Source: Thermodesulfobacteriota bacterium
GTDB taxonomy: Bacteria > Desulfobacterota > Thermodesulfobacteria > Thermodesulfobacteriales > Thermodesulfobacteriaceae
NCBI GenBank assembly: GCA_030578315.1
Contig: JAUQQL010000001.1
Span: 1-64,000, forward strand
DNA: 64,000 bases
Reading direction: 5' to 3'
Shown: positions 1 through 8,440 of the stretch, piece after piece
Layout: each line of letters begins with the position of its first letter
How positions within the stretch are numbered: position 1 is the stretch's first letter
Program-made: the position numbers and the translations under genes
The notes under the pieces: model-generated
What the model was told of the DNA's origin: nothing
Database searches by the model: none
Seen by the model: only the letters and a program-made list of their open reading frames with translations

Positions 1-229
1 CATTTTTTCCATTTATCCCTAAAACCGCAAAAGGAAAGATCTCTTTTCTAAAAACTCCAAACATCACTGGATAATACATAGATACAGAAAGAAGTTCTGA
101 AAAAGTTAACGGAACTATTTCTACTTCCTTCATAAAAGAATAATCAAGAGGTTTTAACACTCTAAAATCTTGGTGAACTTCTTTTTCAAGAAGAGCCGGT
201 TTTTTAAAAGCTTTAAAAGGAGCAAGCAT
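1..229 (-). CDS. SapC-like family protein, partial (C-terminus beyond left edge)
   Basis: Manual reverse-strand translation from ATG at 229: MLAPFKAFKKPALLEKEVHQDFRVLKPLDYSFMKEVEIVPLTFSELLSVSMYYPVMFGVFRKEIFPFAVLGINGKN; resembles SapC N-terminal pattern. Not in ORF track. Confidence 0.6.
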   Translation of the reverse strand, partial: MLAPFKAFKKPALLEKEVHQDFRVLKPLDYSFMKEVEIVPLTFSELLSVSMYYPVMFGVFRKEIFPFAVLGINGKN

Positions 230-325
230 CACTTTTACCCCTAAAATAATCTTAAGCTTTCTTAAAAAGAATTATAGCCTTTTTAAAAAAAGTTTGTAAG
301 ACCTTTAAGAAATTCTTAGAGAGCT

Positions 326-361
326 TTAATAAAATAAAAAGAGGGGGGCCGATGTCCCCCC
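326..361 (-). terminator. Intrinsic terminator downstream of flagellin
   Basis: On minus strand GGGGGG-ACATCGG-CCCCCC followed by TCTTTTTATTTTATT. Confidence 0.8.
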
Positions 362-391
362 TTAGGTTTAAAGCCTATCTTTTTTAAGTTA

Positions 392-1882
392 CTATCTCAG
401 AAGTTGAAGAACTAATTGAGGTAAGGTATTAGCCTGGGCAAGCATGGCAATAGTTGCCTGTATACGAATCTGAAGAGTTGTAAATTCTGCCATCTCCTTA
501 GCATAGTCTGTGTTCCTAATAACAGATTCAGCCTCTTTAGTGTTGTCATAAGCAACTTTCTGGGAGTCAAAAATAGACTGTAAATTATTCATGGTTGCAC
601 CGATCTGAGCACGCACACTGTCTACCTTTCTTAAAGCTATCTGAGATATCATCATACCAACCTCAGAACCTTCATTTGTGGTAACATCTATAGAATAAAG
701 GTTTTTAAATTCATTGGCAGTATCACTACCTATGTTAAAGGTAATCGCTCCTGTTACACTACTTAGATCTACAGTATAATTTCTATCATTTCCAAGGTAA
801 AAATCTCCGTATTTGATGGCATAGGCAGTAGCTGAATTTCGTGATTCGGCACCTTCTATAAGCTGGTCAAAGTTAATGGTTACATTATTTGTTAGTGAAA
901 CACTTACCTCTAATCCTATGGTATATCCGTTTTCAGACTTAAGGACCAGTCTTCCTGCGTTTGTGCTTGCTTGAAGGTCTGCACCTGCAGTTGCAGCAGC
1001 ACGATTTATCTTTTCAACAAGCTCATCTAAAGTGATGTTAACAGAAACTCCTGTTATTGAAACTGTGGTTCCTCCTACATAAAAAGTAAGATTGGCAGTT
1101 TCTGTTCCACTTCCTCCTTCAATCTTTGCAATTGCACCGTATTCTTTTGCTATACTTACATTGACAGCCTTTGCCTGAAAACCAATGTCACCAAGCTGTT
1201 TGTTAATGTTGTTGGCAAGAATACCAAAATCTACCAGATACTGACCCGTTTCTGAGCTAGCACTTGCTACCACATTTCTTCCACTTATGTTTACAAGAAC
1301 TTCCGTGGTGGAAGAACCGGTAAAAGTTCCAGTAGCTGAGGTAACACTTCCCTTTCCTGCTACCATGTAAGCACCGATATCACTTGCTTTTAAGCTGTCT
1401 ACACTTAAGTAGACAACCTGTTTCATCCTTGCTCCGTAGTGGATGTATTTATCTTTGAAGGTTCCGTCAAGGAGTCTTATTCCGTTATATTCGGTATCTG
1501 TTCCGATTTTTTGGATGGCATCAACAAAGTTTCTTATTTCTTGTTGTAGCGCTGCGCGTGCGGTTGGGTCGTTTATGTCGTTTGCCGCATTTTGAGCCCT
1601 TACATAGATTTCCTGAAGTTTATCGTAGATGTTTCCTGCAGCAACTTCTGCAATTTGAAGAGCAGAAATCCCTGTCTGGATATTACGGTTACCTTGGTCG
1701 TAAGCTTTAGCAACGGTTAATAACATGTCTGAGATGAAAAGTCCTGCAGAGTCGTCAGCTGCGTTAAGAATACGCATACCTGTAGACAGCCTAAGTAAGC
1801 TTTTGTTCATGAGACGCTCATTTCTTATAAGCGCCGTGTGGGTTTGTGCTGATGCTTCGTTAAAGTTAATTTTTACTGCCAT
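392..1882 (-). CDS. fliC: Flagellin, with central Flagellin_IN-type segment
   Basis: Conserved N-terminus (RLSTGMRILNAADDSAGLFISDML) and C-terminus (AQANTLPQLVLQLLR); RBS aaggagg upstream. Confidence 0.95.
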   Translation of the reverse strand: MAVKINFNEASAQTHTALIRNERLMNKSLLRLSTGMRILNAADDSAGLFISDMLLTVAKAYDQGNRNIQTGISALQIAEVAAGNIYDKLQEIYVRAQNAANDINDPTARAALQQEIRNFVDAIQKIGTDTEYNGIRLLDGTFKDKYIHYGARMKQVVYLSVDSLKASDIGAYMVAGKGSVTSATGTFTGSSTTEVLVNISGRNVVASASSETGQYLVDFGILANNINKQLGDIGFQAKAVNVSIAKEYGAIAKIEGGSGTETANLTFYVGGTTVSITGVSVNITLDELVEKINRAAATAGADLQASTNAGRLVLKSENGYTIGLEVSVSLTNNVTINFDQLIEGAESRNSATAYAIKYGDFYLGNDRNYTVDLSSVTGAITFNIGSDTANEFKNLYSIDVTTNEGSEVGMMISQIALRKVDSVRAQIGATMNNLQSIFDSQKVAYDNTKEAESVIRNTDYAKEMAEFTTLQIRIQATIAMLAQANTLPQLVLQLLR

Positions 1883-1922
1883 ATCTTACACCTCCTTTTT
1901 AGTTTTCTTGTTTTTTTAGAAT

Positions 1923-1949
1923 TTATCGGAAGCTTTTTAAAAAACTTAA
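1923..1949 (-). promoter_or_regulatory. Candidate sigma-28 (FliA) promoter for flagellin
   Basis: Minus strand TTAAGTTT-N11-TCCGATAA versus consensus TAAAGTTT-N11-GCCGATAA (7/8 and 7/8), about 40 nt upstream of the flagellin ATG. Confidence 0.75.
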
Positions 1950-1960
1950 ACTGAAATAGC

Positions 1961-3179
1961 TTATAAATTTTTAGGTTCAACCCATTTTGAAAGTATTAAA
2001 AATTGTAAAGCAATTAAAAAAACAACATAGAAAATTAGAACGATTTTTATAGGAAAGTTATCAGCTAAAACTCCGATAACGAAGTTTCCTATAGGAGAGA
2101 CTCCCAAGAACGAAATAGTGAAAAGACTCATAATTCTGCCTTTCAAGTTGGAGGGAGTATTTTTTTGAAGATAACTATTAGCTATAGGAAAAAAGTTGGT
2201 AAAGGAAAAACCTATTAAAAGAGAATACAAAACAGTTAACCACCAGGAAGGACTAAAAGTTATTCCTATTATAGAAAATCCTAAAAGTAAGGAAGCTTTA
2301 AGAAGGTGTTTAAGCTTTTGAGGAATTTCTTTTTTTAAAAATATGTAAATAGAGCCTAAAATGGCTCCTAATCCTATAGTTGAAGAAATAAATCCAAATT
2401 CTTTAGCCTTTCCCCCATAAAATTTATGAACTATAACTGGAAGCAAAATAAGGACTGAAATTCCAAAAAAGGTGAAATTACTTATGGAAAGCAAAGCAGC
2501 TAAAACAGAAGGTTTAGCTTTTAAAAAAGATACTATTTCTTTTAAGTCGCTTTTTAAACTAAAGTTTTGGGTAAGTTTGGGTTTAGATTCAGAAGTTTGG
2601 GGATAAATGAAAAATAGTAAGAACAAAAGAAAAGGAATAAAACTTAAAGCATTTAAATAAAAACATAAAGAAATGCTGTAGTAAGAAATGATAAGCCCAG
2701 CTAAAGCAGGACCTATCATGCGTGCTAAGTTAAAAGAAATAGCTTGAATAGAAAGGGCTTGAGTTAGTAACCCTGGAGGTACAATTTCACCTATAAAAAC
2801 TTGTCTTAAAGGTAGGTCTATGGCTGATAAGCAATTTAGAAAAAACGCTAAAAAAGTTATTTGCCAAAAATATACCGACTGAGTTTGAACTAAAATTCCT
2901 AAAATTAAAGGAGGAAAAATTGAAAAGAGATTTATTAAAGTTAGGAAATTTTTTTTGTTAAACTTATCAATAAGAACTCCTCCTATCAAGCTTAGAAACA
3001 TTGCAGGGGTAGAGGAAAAAAAAAGAAAGAAGTCCAAGGTAAAAAGAAGAACCTGTAAGTTGATAAACTAGCCAATTTTGAGCTACGGTATGCATCCAAC
3101 TTCCTGTAAAAGAAAGAAAATGCCCCATAATAAAAAGTTGAAAAGACTTTAACCCTAAAGGAGTTTTAGATAGCTCCAT
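1961..3179 (-). pseudogene. MFS transporter split by a frameshift (ORFs 2967..3179 and 1961..3037)
   Basis: 70-aa ORF carries the MFS N-terminus (FTGSWMHTVAQNWLVYQLTGSSFYLGLLSFF); 358-aa ORF continues (SSTPAMFLSLIGGVLIDKF...). Frames join if the T9 tract (A9 on +, 3016-3024) is read as T8. Confidence 0.8.
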
Positions 3180-3652
3180 TTAATGAAAAAAACTAATAAG
3201 TTAGTAAGGATTCCTGCAGCTAAATCGTCAGCCAACACTCCTATTCCCTCGGGGATTTTTTCTAAATTTTTTATAAAAAAGGGTTTGATGATATCTAATA
3301 TTCTAAATAAGACAAAAGCTAAAATCCATTCCCAAAGATGTTCTTTTCCGATTAGACTTACAAACATTCCAGATATTTCGTCAATGACCACGAATTCAGG
3401 GTCTTTTTCTTTAAAAACTTGAATCATTTTTCTGCTACCCACTATTCCAAGTACACTAAGAAAAATTAAAACCAAAACTTGAATAGAGATAGAAAAGTTT
3501 TTAAATATTAAAAAAATAAAAAAGCCTTCCAAAGCTCCAAGAGTTCCAGGAAAAGGTGGAACAAAGCCTATCAAGCCTCCAGAAACAAAAAATATCCAAA
3601 AAAAGTTATCTTTAAAAGGGCCTTTTTTCCAGTTCTTTTTGAAATTCTTCAT
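3155..3652 (-). CDS. pgpA: Phosphatidylglycerophosphatase A
   Basis: GFVPPFPGTLGALEG, VVIDEISGMFVSL and GVLADDLAAGI motifs. Confidence 0.85.
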   Translation of the reverse strand: MKNFKKNWKKGPFKDNFFWIFFVSGGLIGFVPPFPGTLGALEGFFIFLIFKNFSISIQVLVLIFLSVLGIVGSRKMIQVFKEKDPEFVVIDEISGMFVSLIGKEHLWEWILAFVLFRILDIIKPFFIKNLEKIPEGIGVLADDLAAGILTNLLVFFIKWSYLKLL

Positions 3653-4229
3653 ATTTTCCTAAATTAATTAAATTTTTAAGTTTCCATAAGTATAGTTGAA
3701 CTTTAAGTTTTTCTTCAGAAGAACTTTTTTTAATTTTTTCTTTAGCTAGCTTCTCAATTTCAGCAAATTTATTTAGAGACGAAGCTTTTAAATCTGAATA
3801 ATATTTTTTAATTTTTTCTAGAAGTTCTTTAGCTGAAGGTAAAGTTTTTTTTAAAAGTTTTTCTGCTTTTCCATAGTATTTTTCTTGATAAAGTTTTTGA
3901 ATTTTTATCCAATTTTCAGTCAGTTTTTCGTGTTCTTCTTTAAATGTTTCTGGAATTTTATAAGCCTCAATTTGAATCATAATAAGTTGCATCTCTTCGT
4001 ATAATTCTTTAGGTGGAAGAGGAAGTTTTATATAGTTTTTAACTATAGGAAAGTGAATTAGAAAAACTTTAAGATTTTCTAAAAAATTTTCTTTACTATC
4101 TTGCCACTTTTGTTTAAAACTCTCTCTCTGAGTTTCACAAGAAACAAGAATAAATAAAGATATTAGAGAGATTAAAAGAAATACGAACTGTATTTTTTTT
4201 TGACTTTGTTTTTTTTTGACTTTTTTCAT
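3612..4229 (-). CDS. Predicted lipoprotein, helical/coiled-coil, unknown function
   Basis: Signal peptide with lipobox LVSC; remainder Lys/Glu/Leu-rich helical. Confidence 0.65.
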   Translation of the reverse strand: MKKVKKKQSQKKIQFVFLLISLISLFILVSCETQRESFKQKWQDSKENFLENLKVFLIHFPIVKNYIKLPLPPKELYEEMQLIMIQIEAYKIPETFKEEHEKLTENWIKIQKLYQEKYYGKAEKLLKKTLPSAKELLEKIKKYYSDLKASSLNKFAEIEKLAKEKIKKSSSEEKLKVQLYLWKLKNLINLGKYEEFQKELEKRPF

Positions 4230-4408
4230 TTAAAAATAATAATACCTTAAATAGGAAGGTTTTTCAATTTTAAATCTTTACTTAACTTTTTGCATCTTTG
4301 TCTTTTTTAAAACTTTTACAGACTTTAAATGGAAAGTTAGCTAACGGAATACTTGACAATCTTTTAATTTTGAGTAATTTTGGATTTAAAATGTGTGGGG
4401 GTAATAGA

Positions 4409-6850
4409 ATGGTAGACAGTTTAAAAAATAGCAATCTGGTGCTCTGGTTTGACCAGATTTCTTATAAAGATGTTCCTTTAGTAGGGGGAAAAAATGCTTC
4501 TTTAGGAGAAATGTATTCTAAACTTTCTCCTAAGGGTATAAATATTCCTTATGGCTTTGCTGTAACAGCAGAGGCTTATAAATTTTTTATAACGGAAAAC
4601 AAATTAGATGATAAAATCAAAGATATTCTCACTGGACTTAATACTCGGGATATAGTAGACTTACAAAGAAGAGGTAAGAAAATAAGGAGTCTGATACTGA
4701 ATGCTAAGATGCCCAAAGAGTTGGAAGACGAAATAAAGAGAGCTTATAAAAGACTAGAAGAGGTATATCACAGAGAAAATGTAGATGTAGCTGTTCGTTC
4801 TTCTGCTACAGCTGAAGATTTACCAGATGCTTCTTTTGCAGGTCAACAAGAAACTTACTTAAATGTTGTAGGAACTGAAAATGTGGTTAAAGCTGTTCAA
4901 AAGTGTTTTGCTTCTCTTTTTACAGACCGTGCTATTTCTTACAGAGAAGATAAAGGATTTGACCACTTTTCTGTATATCTTTCTGTAGCTGTGCAGAAAA
5001 TGGTAAGAAGCGACATGGCCTCTTCAGGTGTTATTTTTACTTTAGATACAGAAAGTGGGTTTAGAGATGTAGTTTACATAACTGGTTCTTGGGGTTTAGG
5101 AGAGTATGTAGTGCAAGGTAAAGTAAATCCTGACGAATTTTATGTATTTAAACCTACTTTAAAGTTAGGTTACAAACCTATAGTAACTAAGAGACTGGGA
5201 AGTAAGGATGTTAAGTTGGTTTATGGGACCTCTTCTAAATATCCCCTAAAAGAGGTAAAGACTTCTAAAGAAGAAAGAAGGAGATTTGTGTTAACAGATG
5301 ATGAAATTTTGACTCTAGCTAAGTGGGCTATCCTTATAGAGGAACATTATGGAAGGCCAATGGATATTGAATGGGCTAAAGACGGAGACGGAATTAATGT
5401 AGGAAGTGGAGAGCTTTTTATAGTTCAGGCTCGTCCAGAAACAGTTCATGCAGTTAAAACCCAAAGATATTACGAAATATATAAACTTAAAGGTGAAGGT
5501 AAAGTAATTTGTACAGGTAAATCTGTAGGAAGTAAGATAGGGCAAGGTAAAAGTCGAGTGATTTTAGATATAAGTGGTATTGCGGAATTTCAAGAAGGGG
5601 AAGTTTTGGTAACCGAAATGACAGATCCGGACTGGGAGCCTATAATGAAAAAAGCTTCAGCTATTATAACTAATAGAGGTGGTAGAACCTGTCACGCAGC
5701 GATTGTATCTCGCGAGTTGGGTATTCCATGTATTGTGGGAACAGAGGTAGCTACCAAACTTATAACTACAGGACAAGAAATCACAGTAGATTGTTCTCAA
5801 GGAGAAGAAGGAAGGGTATTGGAAGGACTTGTTCCTTACGAAGTAGAAAGAATTGATTTTGAAAATCTTCCTGAAACAAAAACTCAAATCATGATGAATG
5901 TGGGAATTCCTGAGCAAGCTTTTGCACAGGCTCAAATTCCAAATGATGGAGTAGGGTTAGCAAGAATAGAATTTATTATAGGGTCTCATATAGGAATTCA
6001 TCCACTAGCTCTGATTTATTTTGAAGACCTTAAGAAAAAAGCTGAAAAAGACAAAAAGTTAAGAAAAATAGTTCAAATTATAGAAGAAAAAACCTACGGT
6101 TATGAAAATAAACCAGACTTTTTTGTAGATAAATTAGCTCAGGGAATAGGAACTATTGGAGCAGCTTTTTATCCAAAAGATGTAATTGTTAGGTTTTCAG
6201 ATTTTAAATCTAACGAATACGCTAATTTATTAGGAGGATATTTATTTGAACCTTCTGAAAATAATCCCATGATTGGATGGAGAGGAGCTTCTCGTTATTA
6301 TGATCCGAAGTTTGAACCTGCCTTTGCTTTAGAGTGTAAAGCTATTAAAAAAGTAAGAGACGAAATGGGCTTAACTAATGTAAAGGTTATGATTCCCTTT
6401 TGCAGAACTGTTGAAGAAGGAAAAAAAGTTATCGAAGTAATGGAAAAATATGGACTCAAAAGAGGAGAAAACGGACTTGAGATTTATGTAATGTGTGAAA
6501 TTCCAAGTAATGTTATTTTAGCTGAAGAATTTGCAGAAATTTTTGATGGATTTTCTATAGGTTCTAACGATTTAACTCAACTGACCTTGGGATTAGACAG
6601 AGACTCTGAGCTTGTAGCTCACATTTATGATGAGAGAAATTCCGCAGTTAAAAAATTAATAAAAGAAGTCATTGAAATAGCTAAAAGAAAAGGAAAAAAA
6701 ATTGGAATTTGCGGGCAAGCTCCTAGTGATTTTCCAGATTTCGCCGAATTTCTTGTAGAGTGTGGAATTGATTCTATGAGCCTTACCCCTGATACCGTAG
6801 TAAAAACCAGATTACTGGTAGCTGAAAAAGAAAAGGCTTTAAAGAGATAA
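4409..6850 (+). CDS. ppsA: Phosphoenolpyruvate synthase (ORF track start 4298 TTG is probably too far upstream)
   Basis: GGKNASLGEM, DVAVRSSATAEDLPDASFAGQQETYLNV, TNRGGRTCHAAIVSRELGIPCIVG, GSNDLTQLTLGLDRDS. ATG at 4409 preceded by GGGGGT; TTGACA at 4353 suggests a promoter inside the longer ORF. Confidence 0.95.
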   Translation: MVDSLKNSNLVLWFDQISYKDVPLVGGKNASLGEMYSKLSPKGINIPYGFAVTAEAYKFFITENKLDDKIKDILTGLNTRDIVDLQRRGKKIRSLILNAKMPKELEDEIKRAYKRLEEVYHRENVDVAVRSSATAEDLPDASFAGQQETYLNVVGTENVVKAVQKCFASLFTDRAISYREDKGFDHFSVYLSVAVQKMVRSDMASSGVIFTLDTESGFRDVVYITGSWGLGEYVVQGKVNPDEFYVFKPTLKLGYKPIVTKRLGSKDVKLVYGTSSKYPLKEVKTSKEERRRFVLTDDEILTLAKWAILIEEHYGRPMDIEWAKDGDGINVGSGELFIVQARPETVHAVKTQRYYEIYKLKGEGKVICTGKSVGSKIGQGKSRVILDISGIAEFQEGEVLVTEMTDPDWEPIMKKASAIITNRGGRTCHAAIVSRELGIPCIVGTEVATKLITTGQEITVDCSQGEEGRVLEGLVPYEVERIDFENLPETKTQIMMNVGIPEQAFAQAQIPNDGVGLARIEFIIGSHIGIHPLALIYFEDLKKKAEKDKKLRKIVQIIEEKTYGYENKPDFFVDKLAQGIGTIGAAFYPKDVIVRFSDFKSNEYANLLGGYLFEPSENNPMIGWRGASRYYDPKFEPAFALECKAIKKVRDEMGLTNVKVMIPFCRTVEEGKKVIEVMEKYGLKRGENGLEIYVMCEIPSNVILAEEFAEIFDGFSIGSNDLTQLTLGLDRDSELVAHIYDERNSAVKKLIKEVIEIAKRKGKKIGICGQAPSDFPDFAEFLVECGIDSMSLTPDTVVKTRLLVAEKEKALKR

Positions 6851-6853
6851 AAA

Positions 6854-7495
6854 GTGAAATTTTTTTTAAAAATTTTATTTTTTATTTTTTTGCTTTTTAA
6901 TACATCTTTTGCTAAGGTGAGGATAGGAGTGTTTCCCTTAGATTTTAGAGCTCCTTCTAATTTGGAATACTTAAAAGATTCTCTAACTCACCTAGTTTTA
7001 AATGAACTATCTTTATCTCCTCAAATTGAGGTTTTTTTTATTGAGGGTTCTTCTTTTGACAAGAAAAATGTAGACTATTTTTTGCTATTATCTGTTTTTA
7101 TAACAGAAAACAGAAGTTACATAGATTATAGGATTTTTAAAAAAACTCCTTCTAAGCCTTACATTTTTTATAAAGAAGAGTGTGAGCTTTCAAAAATAGA
7201 ATCTACAGTAGCTTCTTTATCGGGAAAAATTAGAGATAAATTGTATGAAGATTCAATTCCCTTTTGGTCTAAGATAAATCCTTTTAAAAATTTTAAAAGA
7301 ACTTTTTTGTTTTCGTTTTTAAAAGAAGTTTTTAAAGAAGAAAAATACAGAGTTGAAATTTCTGTACCTCCTCCTACACCTCCTCCTTTTTACAACTTTC
7401 CGAAAGCTGAAGAGGTTTACCTTAAAGTATCTGAAGCTTTATTTTCTCAGCCTATAAAACCTGTAGAATTAAATTCTCCCTGGAAGTGGTTTTGA
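6854..7495 (+). CDS. Hypothetical secreted/periplasmic protein
   Basis: ORF with N-terminal signal-like hydrophobic segment; GTG start. Confidence 0.5.
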   Translation: MKFFLKILFFIFLLFNTSFAKVRIGVFPLDFRAPSNLEYLKDSLTHLVLNELSLSPQIEVFFIEGSSFDKKNVDYFLLLSVFITENRSYIDYRIFKKTPSKPYIFYKEECELSKIESTVASLSGKIRDKLYEDSIPFWSKINPFKNFKRTFLFSFLKEVFKEEKYRVEISVPPPTPPPFYNFPKAEEVYLKVSEALFSQPIKPVELNSPWKWF

Positions 7496-7496
7496 A

Positions 7497-7799
7497 GTGA
7501 AAAAAACTATTCAACCACAAATTGTGATCAAACCTTATAAAAAAAAAGTAAAGAAGAAAAGGAAACTTATTATAGGGATTTTGTTTATTTGTTTGATTCT
7601 TAGTATAAGTATTTATTTGTTTTTGAGTTGGATTGTTAAAAAAGAGTATAAGGAATTGGAAAGATTAAAAAAAGAAAACAGTTTTTTGAAAAGAGAAATT
7701 AAAGAGCTTGTAAGTTCAAATTCAAGTTATGAAAAAATATTAAGAACTAAATATGGCTTCATTAAAGAAGGGGAAAAAATAATAATATATTCTAAATAA
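7497..7799 (+). CDS. FtsB/DivIC-like septum formation initiator family protein
   Basis: Basic N-terminus, single TM, coiled coil and ...LRTKYGFIKEGEKIIIY ending typical of the family. Confidence 0.75.
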   Translation: MKKTIQPQIVIKPYKKKVKKKRKLIIGILFICLILSISIYLFLSWIVKKEYKELERLKKENSFLKREIKELVSSNSSYEKILRTKYGFIKEGEKIIIYSK

Positions 7800-7825
7800 T
7801 TTTGTAAAAAATTTTTTTAATAAAA

Positions 7826-7921
7826 GGGGGCCCAAATACCGCCTGCTGGGGTTGGGTTTTCCCTATTAAAAAGGCGGAATACAAATACCCCAGCCTGAAC
7901 TATGTGAAAAACATAGTTCAG
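7826..7921 (+). promoter_or_regulatory. Structured RNA element in ribH 5' leader (pseudoknot plus hairpin)
   Basis: CCGCCT 7839-7844 / AGGCGG 7872-7877 crossing with GCTGGGGT 7845-7852 / ACCCCAGC 7887-7894; internal GGGTTTTCCC; adjacent hairpin CTGAACTATGT-GAAAA-ACATAGTTCAG 7895-7921; not coding. Confidence 0.6.
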
Positions 7922-7940
7922 TAAATTATGTAGGAAATTT

Positions 7941-8411
7941 ATGAGATACATAGTGTTAGAGGGATTTTATGAAGGAGAAGGATTCAGATTTGGAATAGTG
8001 GTTAGTAGGTTTAATATATTTATTACTCAAAGGCTTTTAGAGGGAGCTTTAGATGTTTTTAGAAGACACAAAGTTTCTGAGGAAAATATTTGTATTGTTT
8101 GGGTACCAGGAGCTTTTGAAATACCTTTGGTAGCTAAAAAACTTGCAGAAACTAAAAATTTTGATGCCATTGTATGTTTGGGTGCTATTATAAGAGGAGC
8201 TACTCCTCATTTTGAATACATAGCTGCTGAAGCTTCCAAGGGTATTGCTCAAGTCATGTTAGAAACGGGTATCCCGGTTATTTTTGGAATTCTTACCACA
8301 GATACCATAGAACAAGCTATTGAAAGGGCAGGCACCAAAGCAGGAAATAAGGGAGCTGAAGCAGCTTTAGCAGCTCTAGAAATGGTTAATCTTTTAAAGA
8401 AAATAGTTTAG
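7941..8411 (+). CDS. ribH: 6,7-dimethyl-8-ribityllumazine synthase
   Basis: [70 protein letters not shown]. Confidence 0.96.
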   Translation: MRYIVLEGFYEGEGFRFGIVVSRFNIFITQRLLEGALDVFRRHKVSEENICIVWVPGAFEIPLVAKKLAETKNFDAIVCLGAIIRGATPHFEYIAAEASKGIAQVMLETGIPVIFGILTTDTIEQAIERAGTKAGNKGAEAALAALEMVNLLKKIV

Positions 8412-8440
8412 AGAGATTTTGAGTTTTAAAGGGAGGAAAG

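Noticed and set aside
1725-1919. ORF antisense to the flagellin 5' end
   Set aside because: Overlaps strongly conserved flagellin coding sequence and has no recognisable domain.
3183-3422. 79-aa ORF on + strand
   Set aside because: Antisense to pgpA; low-complexity composition typical of reverse-frame translation.
5315-5935. ORFs 5315..5545 and 5657..5935 on - strand
   Set aside because: Lie inside ppsA on the opposite strand with no RBS or domain.
7839-7894. HDV-like ribozyme interpretation of the ribH leader pseudoknot
   Set aside because: The P1-P2-P3-like helix order is reminiscent, but no P4 lies between the 3' strands and no convincing catalytic-site features were seen.
7895-7921. 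Hairpin as an intrinsic terminator of the ftsB-like operon
   Set aside because: Strong stem but followed by taaattatg rather than a T tract, and it abuts the ribH RBS; better treated as part of the leader RNA.
8049-8252. 67-aa ORF on - strand
   Set aside because: Antisense to ribH.
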